Positions 35,401 through 48,900 are shown, numbered from the stretch's first letter. The stretch is 64,000 nucleotides of DNA from Plecoglossus altivelis (GCA_036571765.1 BROE01000001.1:9757518-9821517); one strand, 5' to 3'. Made by a program: numbers and translations. Notes: generated from the letters alone by a model not told the origin.

Positions 35401-38400
35401 GAGAGGAAAAAAACATATCTAGACAGAATAAAGGTCATTTGAAGTCATTTAGGCTGCGATAAGTTGGAGTAAGTCTGTACTGTATGATAGGTTTGAACAG
35501 CTTTTTGCATTGGTGTACCACATGCTGGATGAGTTCTGTTGGTCATTCTGAATCGCTGGCTGTGCTTACAGTGATGGCCTGACTTATGTCTGTGTAGTAT
35601 GGGTGATTTTGAACCATGATCTGTCATAGTGAGGTTGCCTTGAGAGCTCTTATCAGGTAATTGATTTAACTTCAGATATATTTCTTAATGGGGAACTATT
35701 AGGGAGAATTATCTACTTTTACTTTTGTGATGAGGCTCCCAAAATCACTTCCTGTAATCAGGCAGACTAATTGGTTTAAGCTATTACGTTTTTTGTTAGG
35801 AGTTTTGTTATGTGTGTGTGTCTGTACATGTGTGTCTATGCGTGGGCACCTGTGTGTATGTGGGCTTCACACCTGCCAGTGCGTGACAGGCGTGCGCGAG
35901 CGTGGGACTGCCTGCTTGCATTAAGAGTGTGTGCCGGCTTGTGTCAGTGTGTCTGCGTGAGGCGAAGTTGTGAGGCATTAGTAATGATGATTAAGCCTCA
36001 TAAGCATCTTCAGGGACCAGGGGGTCTTTCAGAGTGCCACCTCTACAGACTGTGTGTGGGGGCTCAGGGCTCATTGAGATTCCTCCTCAGGAAGAGAAGC
36101 GAGCCTGTGAGGGAGTGATAGAGTCATCCTGTATCATGTTGGTGCCCGTCTTTTTCTCTATTTGCCTGTTTCTGTGTCCGGAGGATTAGGCAACAGGGAT
36201 TCAGTAGGAGAACATAGTGCCAGAACACCCACAGTCCTTCTCACTCGTCCATCTTGCTGTCTCTCTCTCTATTTCTCTCGCCCTCTCTCTCCACCAACTA
36301 TAGGTTAAATAAAATAACCAGTGTAGTCATCAAATGCATCACACCCTCATGGGCCTCCTTGCAAAATTATTTCGGGAGCCATCTCCCGGCTACGTCTCTG
36401 CAGGAGGGAATATGCAATCATGGCCTGGCTCAAAGACATTTTCTGGTGGACTTTTTTTTTGCTTTGGTCGTATATTTGGCGGGGAGCTGGTGTTTCGGAT
36501 TACAGAAAGCATTCGCTACAGATGATTAGCACCTTGCTCCAGGTTGGAAGGAACCGCAGCGGAATGCTTCTACATTCCCTCAGCTAGGATGTAATTCGTT
36601 ACCGGGGTGGGAGGGTACAAGTGACATCACTAGACATTGTGCTTAGTACTTTCGCTTTTGCAGGTGAGTTGTTTAATGAAGAACGCATTCGAATAAGATG
36701 AAATATTACACATACGGACTCTGGTCTGATAAACTTAAGTACACTGGAACCTTCGCGCTTCAGTCACACTAACACGCTTAATTAGCTCCCACAGAGCACT
36801 CTTAAGTTCTCTCAATGCCTCCCTATAGCCGTGAAGTAATGTACCTCCAGCGTTTGGTCTGTATACTGAAAAATAATCTATAACGATGGAGGAATATCCA
36901 CTATGGAGAGTGATGTCAACCTCCTCATCGCTCTTTCTGTCATGATTATGATAGTCTTCGAGAACAGCCAACGTACAGCTTAACGCGTCATTTCACCTTT
37001 ACAGCCTTTTGTTTAACGATGACACTAACTGTAACAAACCTCATCTTGGTGCAAAGTGTTATTTTGTCTGGTGTGAGTGAGTCAATCTTGTCATTTGAGA
37101 AAAAGTGCTGGTTTGCTCCGGCAAATTCGATTTTGATCAGTATGGGAGCTTGTACAATCCCAACTGTCAAGCCATTTTCAGAACCTTCCCGCCGGCAGGC
37201 AGGGAGGCTGAGGTTTGTTTACTATGTTTGTTGCAAAATATATCCTTTCAACAAAAAAAAAACCATCCCGTTTCTGTACGACTTTGGTGTTTACCATATT
37301 TTATATTTGTCCCATTGTCTGTTTGCAAAGCAGTTTAGGTGTTCATGCGTAATCATTACATTTGGTCAGATAAGATCTGTATCTCGAAATGTATCGTAGT
37401 GTTAAAGTAATGCCTTGTGTATGCAGCGCCTAGGTGATTCAATGATCAGGTTAGTAATCAGGAGACGGCGGTATTGCCTTCGTTGGAGAAACAGGGGTGC
37501 CATGTGTTCAGCTGTAACAAAAATGACAAATCCTTTCTGACAAGCAAATTAGTTGAGAAAACAGCCTCACAAATCACCGGGCGATGAGTAAGCGATGCCT
37601 CCGCCATCCTGAACATAGGGGGGGAAACAACGAGGCGCGGTTCATCAGCATAATGACCCTCCTCCGCCCCGCCTTGTCAGGCAAACTCCGCTGTCAACCC
37701 CTGACTGCCCTCAAAGTCTCAGTTTGACTTTCACCATGTCGGTTTGTTTATGTTTGTGTGGGGCCCAGTTTATCTGTAGGTCTTAACATTACAGCATGTC
37801 TGTAGGCAGTTCTCTCCTTTTGATGTTCTCAGCCTTTTCTCCTCTTCATCTCTGCCTGCCTGGCCTTGTAGCTAATAGTCTAAAATTACTTTTTAATTAA
37901 CTTTGAATATCATCACCCACCTTATGCTTTCTTAGGGCCTCCACTAAGCTTATCTTAAACCCTTGTAGCCGGGGGAGACTCCATTTCAAACCCTCGTGAC
38001 AGCCTGTGTGATGTCACATCCTTTCTAGAATGTCACCTGGGCCCATGTACTCAGTGGAGGAGCACCGCGAGAGAGGATTAAGACGATGCAGCAGTTCATC
38101 TCTAGCTTAAGCCGAGGGACAGAGGACAAGTGCCTGTGTTTCCTCTCAGCCTCCTTCCTTACCCCGTTTTCCCCCCGTTCGTACTACAAGAGGAGCTAGC
38201 TTGTAGCGCTGCCTGTAAGTGTTTCAAAACAACAATCCCCCCTATTTTTTCCCCGCCGTTGTTCTCCATGGTAACTGGGTCCCTTGACGGTGGCATACGG
38301 AGGGTTCAGACAGACAGCTTCCATAGCTGAGTGAAGTTGAATCTGCAACGTTCCTCCAAATCTGAACATATTGCATTATCCACCCGTAGTCATTTGTTCT

Positions 38401-39877
38401 CAGTGCCCGAGGCTGTGCCGAACATCAACAAGCCTTCCTGCCCCTCCTCCTCCTCCTGCACCCATCCCACTCATACGTGCCATTCCCCCACAATCCTCCA
38501 TGGATTTTTTTTTTCCTTCTGTTCTTGCTGTGACTGGTTTAATATTCTCTTACTTACTCCAGTGCCATGTTGTCTGGGGCTGTGCTTGAATGTGTGTGTG
38601 CGTGTGTGCGTGAACGTGTGCAACCTGTGTGCAAGCGTTTGTCTGCATGTGCCGTGTGTTTTGCGCGTCACATAAATAATCTTCATCAATCGTAGGTGTT
38701 GAGGCTATTGTTATTGTCCCTGTCTATGGAAGAGGCATTACAATAAGCAGTGTGAATGGCATGTCTCTGCAGTTACCTGTCATCTGTGTACAGGCTGGAG
38801 GATGTGTGGTAGGCTCAGCCAGGAAACACAGTCCACCTCCTCCAACCTCATTAGATCGGCCCCTGTCCTATTGTGGATGGTGTTCACAGTGTTGCAGACT
38901 AACCTGACTGAGTTAAGAGCTACGAGAGGTGAAAGGGGGGATTCGTTGCCGTCGCTAATAATCAATCCCTGAAGAAATTCTAGAATGTGTTGATATTGCA
39001 GGTTGAAGTCTTAGCCTCGCACCATATGGGTATTGTATGTTTCAGTTGTGTAACTCATGCACGTGGCTATTAGGTCTACCTGAGACGAACGACTGGTGTC
39101 AGCAGTTTTATGTCATTTCACAGGAATCAGTTCAGAATCGTAATTGAAAAGGATCAAAATGTTAAGCGAACCGTCTTGTTATCACATCACGGTCCAGACT
39201 GTGTTAACGCTAATTCTCTCCTTTTTCTTCGCTATCTCCCTGTCACGGGGTCTATCTCTCTCGAAGAGAATGCCTCCGTTTCTGACTGTAGCATGTCGTT
39301 GTTGGCGGGTGGTGGTTTGGGAGCAGACAGAATCACAGCACACACCATAAGTTTGCCTCATCTGGGAAATCAGGCCTGCGTTACGCAAGTCATTACGGTG
39401 CCTCTCGCCCCGCGGTTTACGACTGTGTGTTGTGGTGCCTCATCAAAGATAACATCTAATGATCAGAGCCAATGATGCTTGTCTGGGTGAGGAACAACAC
39501 TAGCATTGCAGCCTGTGTTACCTCCTCAGGCTAGATAATGGAGGGAGGTGGTGGGGGGAGGGAGTTGAGAGAGAGAGATAGGAGGTAAGGAGGGAGAGAT
39601 AGAGAGAGGGCATTAGAAAGACAGAGAGCCATCTTGGTTTAATCAGGGATATTGTCCAAGTTGGGTTGTAGGTCAAACAAACCTTTTCTTTCTAAACTTT
39701 ATTGTTTGCATTGTTATGTGTCTTCTCTGTGCTTTTGAACAAAAAAAACCTCCAGCATTTCCCATATCTGGTCCTCTTTACAGCGTTTCACAAGCACCAC
39801 CATATCTGACAAAGGCATTGTGTGATAAAACTGATTATTAATAGTTTAATTAACGCCATTCATTTTTTCTGTTCCAG

Positions 39878-40001
39878 CGTTCTTCCGCTTAGTGCAAAGC
39901 ATAGCTTCCAGGGATGTCCATGCCTTCCAGCCCTCTGCAGCAGTCAAACATGGGAAACTGAGGTGGGTGAATTTGACCAAGGACTGTTTGCCATCTGTTA
40001 G
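39878..40001 (+). other. Exon-like segment (unsupported by homology)
   Basis: Preceded by a T-rich tract and tgttccag, and followed by a strong donor tag/gtaagg; an alternative donor gag/gtgggt would end it at 39962. One frame is open throughout and reads with FFRLVQSIAS and GKLRWVNLTK, which I do not recognise. It could be an untranslated dlgap1 exon, an exon of an unknown gene, or chance. Confidence 0.2.
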
Positions 40002-42729
40002 GTAAGGTCTACCTACAGTACAGAACTATATTCTTCTCATCTTCACACATACTGGATTCAAACCTGCTGGTTCCCTTCAAAACGGTCCCAGTGTGACTCC
40101 TATAATTCCACTGCATACCTGCATTCAGTCGTCCCACCAGTACTTGCTTCTGTAGTTATAAAAAGGTGTTGTTTTAGTATCATAAAAGACCATGGCAGAT
40201 ACAGGGCTCAGAGACAGAGATCAGAACACACACATACGCACACACACCCCAGAGTCATCTTAGCGTAACACTCCCAAAACCGTCACGTCACAAACAGACA
40301 GAGAAGCAGAGCAGACAGACAGATGGCTGACCTGGCGGTCAGAGCTGTCGCTTTGAGCCACTGTTCCCAGGGAGTAGAAGACAACAGGAGCAGAGTGACG
40401 CACGCAGGGCTGCGGAAGGCCTGGCCTGCCTGGCTCTTCACAGGCAGGCAGGCAGACCAGCAGTCATCGAAGGTAGTGGAGGCTGTTGGTTCAACCAAGC
40501 AAGCCAGACAGGGGGACAGGCAGGTCAGGGAGAGGAAAGAAGGGAGACAGGCAGGGCAGGTAGAGGAAAGCAGGGAGACAGACAGGGCAGAGAGAGGAAA
40601 GCAGGGAGACAGGCAGGGCAGAGAGAGGAAAGCAGGGAGACAGGCAGGGCAAAGAGAGGAAAGCAGGGAGACAGACAAGGCAGGGAAACAGGCAGGTCAG
40701 GGAGACAGGCAGAGCAGGGAGAGGAAAGTAGGGAGACAGGCAGGGCAGAGAGGAAAGCAGGGAGACAGGCAGGGCAGCAGGGGGGATAAGAGTGATTATT
40801 TTCCATTGAGTTTGAAGACCACCAAGGAGCAATCAGACTACACCACCGCTAGCATCTCTCCCTCCATCTCTTGTTTCCAGCCAGTGTACCCCAGCTGGCG
40901 TTCCTTCAGCCTAGATCTGCATCTGGGCCCCCTGCACTCTTCTTCCTGCCGACCTTGTTGTAATCTCCCTCGTTCTGCCAAATGAACGACGTTAAACTTG
41001 TTCTGCTCCATATCTACCCCTGCACTTCCATAAGCCTATCCTGTTTCGCCTGGAAGAGATAGGAGGAGGAGGAAAAGCATCCTTGCTCCCAGCGTTTGTG
41101 GCGGGTAGTTTAAGCAGTCGTGTACAGAACGTGTGTGTATGAGTGTGCTTGTGTGTTAGAAGTGTACCAGAAGGTGAGAAACGTAGTGTTGAAAACCACT
41201 CACTCGCCTGTGGCAGAAACTCTTCTCATTAAAAACGGATGATAAATTGTGTGTATATTATCTCCCCCCTCTATTTTGGGTGTTTTTGTAACAATGGGCT
41301 TTGCTGTGGGGAGGAGTAAAGATCAGCTGGCACAGATAGGCGCCATCCAAGTGTTCACCTGACTGCTTCATGGGATGATAAACACAGGCCGAGTCCCTGG
41401 TCTGTATGTTTTGTATGGGTTAATGTTAACCCTACTTATTTGTTACTAATAATCCACTCATATCACAGCAGAAAATACACACCATCACAGGCCTAACATT
41501 TCTCAGAATCCTTGGTCATAAAGTGCATTGGTTTAATGCATGTTAGGAGCCACACAAGCCTTGACAGATCCTGTGTCATAGCCAAGAACTGAAGTTCAGG
41601 GAACCGATGACATCATAATGCCTCGTTGTGCATTTTGATCAGCAGGATAAACCTCATGACTCCATTACAGCTCGTTAGATTCCTAATAACCGATGTTCCC
41701 CTCTTGATCTAGCTCCCACTTACCGAGACGTGTCAGCAGGAAGGAGTCTTAATCTGATCCAGACATGACGCCAAGGGTTAGGCCTGTTTCTGCAGTCAGG
41801 CCATAGAGGGGTGGAGGGGTGCAGCGTATAGGGATGGATCAGAAGAGGGAGAGTGGGGGAGACGGGTTGTGTCGTTCCTGCGTCGTGGGTGATCACGGGA
41901 GACAGACGGGGGCGGAGGTGGCCGTCCGTGGAGAGCTCGCAGCTGCAGAAAGGACAACACGAATTAGCTGCATGGATGAGGCCTGGCGTCGCACTCCATC
42001 AGGGATGAGGGAAGGAGACGTCAGCTGTGGGAGACCAGCCAGTCAGAGAGAACACACACACCCGTACATGCGCACACTCCAACACACAAGCACACCAAAA
42101 GGGATTTCAATACAGGCAGATGATTATTCGACTTGTTGTATGAGCCTATTTCCCTCAGTAGGTGATTTGCGGTTGCTCGGAACGGATCAGAACAACGACT
42201 CAATGACAATACCGGTATATCATAATCCACATGCGGTTGATAGGCCTGTGTGCAGTAGTGTTCGATGACTAGCCGCATGTCTGAACATCAAGGACTCCGG
42301 TAAGGTTAGTCCTCCACAGCAGGCATGAGGCAGCACTACGGTACAGTCTGCATGTGAAGAGTCACGAGCCTGCCATGCTGTGAGTCCTGCTTGTTGTAGT
42401 CCCCAGGACTCGGTGGCTCTGCCGTGGAGAGATAGTGTACAACCAGCCCTGGTGAAGTTGGAGAGCCCCTGCAGTCAACAGAGATGAGAGGAGAGGAGAG
42501 AGGGGAGAGGAGAGCAGGGGCTGCTTACAGAAAGCTCAGCCAGAGAAGACATGGCGAGAGGAGCAAAAGAGAGGAGGATGGAGGCGAGGAGGAGGGTGGT
42601 GCATCTAGAGGGATTTGGTATATAAACATGTCCCTGTGGGGGTGTGATTGTAACTGCTTGTTCCCCCTCCCCTCCCTTCCGCTCTCTCTACATCCCTGTC
42701 TCAATTCCTTCTGGGTTTGTCATATTCAG
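40002..42729. other. Noncoding region, possible dlgap1 first intron (part 2)
   Basis: No exon was recognised. It contains the 31-bp minisatellite at 40508-40790. A locally CpG-rich stretch lies near 41860-42010, without other promoter signs. Confidence 0.5.
40508..40790. repeat. 31-bp minisatellite
   Basis: Unit of the form gggagacaggcagggcagag plus aggaaagca, with a few bases varying. Unit starts at 40542, 40573, 40604, 40635 and 40666 are exactly 31 apart, followed by shortened units (17, 17, 31, 29). The 220-codon open frame here is a by-product of the stop-poor purine repeat. Confidence 0.92.
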
Positions 42730-42774
42730 CTGTAATTAAGACACTGAAGGACTCCCGGGCCACATTAACTAAAG
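42730..42774 (+). other. 45-nt exon-like segment
   Basis: A long pyrimidine stretch from 42660 leads to catattcag. After 45 bases comes aaag/gtaacc. The length is a multiple of three but its frame is unknown. It may be an untranslated or small alternative exon of the downstream plus-strand gene, or chance. Confidence 0.2.
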
Positions 42775-44923
42775 GTAACCACACACACACATACTTGCTG
42801 TGTCACACACGCGTGCTTTTACATGCACACAACTTAGCTCACACTAGCAAGCATGTTAAAATACACACACAAACACACAAAGACACACACATCCTCCCCA
42901 CCCCCCTCGCGTACTGCTAGCTCTTATGCATGCTTCTGCCTGGGGACAAGTCCCATCTTTATTTAGTCCTTTAAAGAACATGAAGCGTTCACACAACAGG
43001 GCAGCGAGAGTACACAATCGCTAGGTTTGCAACATCTAGCCAGAGGAGGCGTTAATGATCATGCTGACCATCGCAAGATTAAAACACGGAAGGGCGCGCT
43101 CATCTAGCCGTCTTTACGAGCTTCGTTCTATTCGAATGATTGTTCAGCACACAGCCAATGGCCTTCCTGTTGGTCTTCCTCAAGTGGAGTACAGTTGTAC
43201 AGTACAGGATCTTACAAGGATTGATTTGCTTCCCAGCCTGACTTAGATAAATCACGTCCTCCGTAATTGATAGGGTGGTACACTTTGTATTGAGTACCAG
43301 TTGTGGCCCACAGGCTCTCGCTGTTAGCTGTTGATGTGTTTCCTAGTTCTCTCCTCCTGCCTGTGGTGTGTGTTCTGCTAACAGGCAGTGTAAACCAGAC
43401 AGGATCGCAACCGAATGTGCTTCAGGACAACAGGCTTTTGATATTTGCTGCTCTTTGTTTTAGTGCAGGAAACAAATCTACAGAAGTTCAGCAAAGCTTG
43501 AGTTTGCCCTCGGAGAATATGTTAGAAGGTCTTTCACACAAACACACACTGGCAAGATGGAAAGCCCTCAAATCAAGTCGAGAAATGTAGAGAGAGAGGA
43601 AGTTTGGACGTCCTCCGTAAAAGCCGTCACTCCAGGGGGAGATGTGGAGTCCACCAGGGACGGAGATGACGTTTCTGCCAAGATAATTATGCAATCAATG
43701 AACCTGGTGTAAATCTGTATGTGTGATATCTGCTTCTCACTCAGATGCTCATTCTGAGCATCAACCTTACACCTCCCACCAGCCATCCCGCTGACGACAG
43801 CTGCTGCAGGAAATACATGCGTATACTCGTCAACTATCTTAATAGGTGGACCGTGATTGAAATGGACATTTATGACATAACAAGGGAAGGTGAGAGTGAG
43901 TAGGGGGGAGCAGTGTTCTTGGATGGAAGGTTGGGGGTTTGGGCTTGGACCAGCTGGGGCCGGAACTGAGGCCGAGACTGAGGCTGGGGCTTTAATGGGG
44001 GTTGTTGTGGAAATGATGCTGGCTGGAGAGGCTGGAAGGAGCGGGGGTCTGAAAGTGCTGTTGTCTGTGTGAGGAAGGAGACCTAACCCACGCTCTGCTC
44101 TACAGGCTGAGCTGAATCATAGGAGTGAGGGGGCGAGAATACGAATGCTCTCTCCCTCTCTCTAAGTCTTCCACTCACTCTCTCTCCCCTCAAACAGAGT
44201 CTGCGTTTCTGACGTATCCATCTGTGATGCCTGTAGCAGCTTGTGCTTCTTGTTTTTCACACCGTCTAATTTTAAAGTGGTGGTCCATGTGTTATGGGAT
44301 ACCAACGTGACGTCTGCTGGCGGAAGTGACATCATTGTTGACCTCTGACCCCCAGACAGGACATGCAAAAAGGTGTAGACACACATCAGCCCTGAACGCC
44401 TTTCCTCTCTGAAACTAAAGAGACTGGGGCAAGCTGGCAGTCAGTGACTCATAGATGAGAGTAATCAGGGTAGGGAAAGGGAATGCTTTATCTCACGGTG
44501 TGTTAGTCAGACAGTAGATGGTGAGGAAAGAAAACACCAGAAGGGCTGGACAGTGGGTGTGCGGTTCACACACAGGTGACATTGTTGGAAGGCCCAATGA
44601 AGTCATCTGGAATGAAGCGATGCTGGTCAGGTCAGGGCTGCAATTGCCACGGAGTGGAACAGTCTGGCTCTCTTATGTAATGTCAGACCTACATACTGAA
44701 ATAGAGAAAAGCAAAAGAGAGGGAGTGTGTGTGTGTTTGTGTGTGTGTGTGCGCAAGATATTACATTAGTGGCGTCCTCGCGTCGATGTTGTCCTTGTGT
44801 GATTTATCGGGCTGACAGGCAGATGGAGGAACCTTTCTCTGTCTCTAGCTGGGGTTTTATTGTCCTCCCCTCCCCTCCACCCCACTTCCTCACTTCCCCA
44901 GTGATCCCCTCATCTCACTCTCC

Positions 44924-45460
44924 TCTCTCTGGTCAACCCTCTCCCCTCTGGTCAACCTTCTCTGGTCAACCCTCTCCTGTCTCTGGTCAACCCTCTCCTC
45001 TCTCTGGTCAATCCTCTCCTCTCTCTGGTCAACCCTTTCCTCTTTGGTCAACCCTCTCCTTTCTCTGGTCAAACCTCTCTGGTCAATCCTCTCCTCTCTG
45101 GTCAACCCTCTCCTATCTGGTCAACCCTCTCCTCTCTGGTCAACCCTCTCCTCTCTCTGGTCAACCCTCTTCTCTCTCTGGTCAACCCTTTCCTCTTTGG
45201 TCAACCCTCTCCTCTCTCTGGTCAACCCTCTTCTCTCTCTGGTCAACCCTCTCCTCTCTCTGGTCAATCCTCTCCTTTCTCTGGTCAACCCTCTCCTCTC
45301 TCTGGTCAACCCTCTCCTCTCTGGTCAACCGTCTCCTCTCTCTGGTCAACCTTCTCCTCTCTGGTCAACCCTCTCCTCTCTCTGGTCAACCCTCTCCTAT
45401 CTTGTCAACCCTCTCCTATCTCTGGTCAACCCTCTCCTCTCTCTGGTCAACCCTCTTCTC
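44924..45460. repeat. Minisatellite of about 28 copies, 18-21 bp unit
   Basis: Core ctctggtcaaccctctcct recurs with length variants from one or two extra ct units or short forms. The 271-codon and 199-codon open frames across it are repeat translations (SLVNPLLSLVNPLL and similar), not genes. Confidence 0.95.
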
Positions 45461-46402
45461 CTCTTCAGTCCTCACCTCTCCTTTCCTCTCCTCAGCTCCT
45501 TCACTCCTCCTGGCCTATGCTCATTATCAAGTCAATCCATAAGTCATTCCCCTGGTCTCTCCAGTCCAGTTCTCAGTCTGGGCACGCCATCCCTGCAGGG
45601 ACCAACCCTTACATGTCTTGTCGTGTGCTGGTTGTACCAGTGATACACTAGCCTACACTAAGGTGGACAGTTCACAGGGAAACCTCTCAAGACCTCCCTT
45701 TCCAAAAGCAGCCAGCAGTAGAGTCATGGATAGTGAGATATGTTTGTTCTGTTTGGGTCTTTTGGTATTATTGGAAATGGTTTGGAGAAAATTCTGGCCA
45801 TAAACCATGTGAGTAACTGGAGTCGGACATTATTGGCATTGGAAGGCAAGGATTGCTATTCGATTATATCGACTTACCTCATCTCTAACATAATACGGGG
45901 CATTCCCCGATAGAAGGCGTTTTATCAAACAGAAAATAAATCTATATTAAATTGTACCCCGTCTCATCTGTACTGTAGATGCCCCATTCCATAACTACAT
46001 TCTTTTAGCTCCTGCCGAACCACAGCATATTCTACTAGCTCCACAAGAGCCTTATTTACCTATTCAAAGAAGATGAAAAGTGAGACCAGAAATGTGTATT
46101 CTTTAGTTGTTCTGCGGACATGGATAGTTCAGTCAGTGATTGATTTCACCATTTATTCACTTGAGAAAAGGTTTGACTTAGGCGGATTGGATGTACGTGA
46201 GGAAGCGCTGCCTTCCTTCGCTACAGCATGCATGGCAATGAGGCAGCGAGCAACGAGTAAAATCCCTTGACAGGAAGCGCAGACAGACAACATGGGGGTG
46301 AAGAGAATGCTGATGGAAGCTGTACGGAACACTAAGGTAACCGAGGGCCCGAGCGTGTATGTGAACGCCTTCGTAGTGTTGCCTGTCGGAGCTAAACCCA
46401 TG

Positions 46403-46522
46403 TACACAGCTATAATAGTACACAGCTATAGGAGTACACAGCTATATGAGTACACAGCTATAATAGTACACAGCTATAGGAGTACACAGCTATAGGAGTA
46501 CACAGCTATATAAGTACACAGC
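46403..46522. repeat. 16-bp minisatellite, 7.5 copies
   Basis: Unit tacacagctataggag, with variation only at the three or four bases after ctat (aatag, ggag, tgag, taag). Periodicity is exact over 112 bases. Confidence 0.95.
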
Positions 46523-47710
46523 GCTGCCCGAGTGCCATGCCTGAACTACACTTTGCTCCAAAACGTTTACATGAATAGACGTTCTGACCTTGCGACTTCA
46601 TGAGTGATTGGTCACATCTTTGATCTCAAAGGACATTTTGACTACGTTTTTAATATATAGAACAAGTGCAATCAACTGTAATCAAACCTCTCCATCTATC
46701 TGTCTCGTCTAGTTGCAAAATACTCTTAATCTCTCTGGTACAGTATCTGTGCTACTCTAACGCTACAGGCTACTAGTGTGTGCTAAGATTAGCATGGTGC
46801 CTGGTTCTCCAGCCCAGGCCTCATCCCTGTCTGTGCTGACAGTGATGTCTACAGACAAGGCGGTCATGGGAACTCAGCTCCGTGGAAACGCTCGATCGCC
46901 TGCATTCTCATGAACTGGCTCTAAGACGCCCATCTGAGACGGCTTCAGCTGCGTCAGGGCATCCATGTTCTTGACTATGATATGATACCCACAGTAAGAA
47001 TGGATTAATCATTCATGGCCAAAAGGTTTCTGGAAATCCTCATCAGCTGTAGCTGTAGGCTGGGACGAAGCTGTAGAACACTGTAAGCTCTGGAGAATCA
47101 CTGACGTCTCCCCGAACGCACACAGATGGATCAAAACATGCCGCTGCTGAGGTGAAGCTAAGGGAGAGGGAATGAGAGGGGTTCTGCCTCTTCCGCTGGC
47201 CAACCGACTCCTCCAGCTCTACTCTACCATAGACTCTAGATCAGCCAACAACGTCCTCACAGCGAACGTGAGGGGAACTGGAAGTGTCAGAGGGAACTTT
47301 GTAGTATCAATCTTTTTTGGTTGTCTCTTTTCCATAAGTTTCCAGTATGTATTGTAGTAGTCAATGTTGACATCACATATATAGAATCACTTCAAATAGA
47401 AGAAATGTATTTATGTTCTATCTATTTATGTTCTACATACCCAGTATGTGAGTGGTTTCCTAAGTGGGCTATTCAGTTCTGATTGTGCATAGAAGCCATG
47501 TTCTTCCAGTGTGTCACAGCACGTCCATCCAATAACAAGCTGTTGGATAAGGTTGAGGAAATGTTTACAGCAATTCGGTAACCCTTGTCTTGTTCTATTT
47601 CTGATTTATAACAGCCATTTGTTACCATGGAGACACATCCTTCTTTTCTTTAGTGATATTCCTGAAGCAGCAGACATTCGAGCGTGTTCCACAGTGTGCA
47701 CACATGCATG

Positions 47711-47742
47711 CATCACACACACACACACACACACACATGTAC
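47711..47742. repeat. (CA)n microsatellite
   Basis: About a dozen CA units ending in catgtacac. Confidence 0.88.
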
Positions 47743-48517
47743 ACAGTAAGCGCACACGCACCCCCACACACAGATATTCTCTTGACAACGGCAGCATATG
47801 CTTTCAGCCCAGCTGTTCTCCTCCAGCTGCACACTTCAGAATGAGCACAGTCACATGGTGTAAAAACGAGCGCCTCTGTTACACCCTGCATTCTTGGAAT
47901 GAGCTTGGAACAGAAACAAACGGTTTTCCAGCGCATGAAGCGTGACCAATCCGGACTGCAGCACTGCTGTCAATCAATACAGATGCAGATCTATGACACA
48001 AACAAAACCCACAGTTTCTCCGGAACCATCTAAAGATGCCCTCGTTATTCTGCTTTGTTCAACGCTTGGCCACACTCCAACAGCATGTTTTCAAGATTTT
48101 TGCGAATATCTCGCATATTGATCATCTACAATTGTTATAATGCTTGTTTTATTCAATGGCTTTTTAAATGTATGTTGTTTTCTCCCAGCCTAATGATAAT
48201 ATAGGGCTCAGGTGAGCAAGAAAATCTGCATATATTTGATTCTCACCCTTTATACACACAGTAAATACTGACAGTAATTTACATTAACACATGTTGCGAT
48301 TGGGGCAGCAAAGATCACACAGAGAGCAAAATGCTAGAATACAAATCCAGCAGCCAGTCAAGAGAGTGTGTCATCTCTCCCCCCTGCGCTGGCAAGAATC
48401 TCTGTGACTCAAAAAACCTTTTGTTTGCCGGCTTCCTGACTGCCCAAAATAACCTGATCTGAGCTGATTCTCTATCCTCCTACACACACATCATCAAACT
48501 GCCTGGCACATGAGGCT

Positions 48518-48618
48518 CTGAACAGAGAGAGAGAGAGGGAGAGAGAGAGAGAAGGAGAGAGGAGGGGAGGGAAGAGAGAGGAGGGGAGGGAAGAGAGGAA
48601 GGGGGAGAGAGAGGAGAG
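48518..48618. repeat. (GA)n / gaggggag purine tract
   Basis: GA repeats grade into two copies of ggaggggagggaagaga. Confidence 0.85.
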
Positions 48619-48900
48619 GTGGATACAGAAGAGATTTGAAAAGAACAGGAGGAGGTTGGTTGTCAATCAGATCCATTTCTCTTGTCCTGTAGGGAGACGA
48701 TTGGCCAACACTCACATGCATCATGTTGTGGTGAATGTCTCTTTTTGAACGCTTATGTCGTTTATGGGATTGTCAGTTTCAGTCCGTTTGTTTTCTGATC
48801 CCAGACGTACAGTAATAACAACTCAGCCCACTAACAGAGCTTACAGTTCTATTTGGCTCTTCATCATGCCACAGACAGCAGCTTAGTTTGGCTCCTCTGG

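Larger units (their letters stand above)
25349..39877. other. Noncoding region, possible dlgap1 first intron (part 1)
   Basis: No conserved coding exon was recognised. It contains GT/CA repeats (26118-26166, 26750-26826, 28809-28932), purine tracts (27033-27170, 32280-32415), a GA block facing a CT block (30075-30482) and a perfect 11-bp inverted repeat (27211-27239). Several AT-rich stretches may be regulatory, but nothing identifies them. Confidence 0.5.

Noticed and set aside
40323..40985. 220-codon open frame, plus strand
   Set aside because: Runs through the 31-bp purine minisatellite. The period is not a multiple of three, so the frame cycles, and the flanks look noncoding.
44727..45542. 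271-codon open frame, plus strand
   Set aside because: It is translation of the CTCTGGTCAACC minisatellite. All frames lack stops because of the repeat, and there is no start context or homology.
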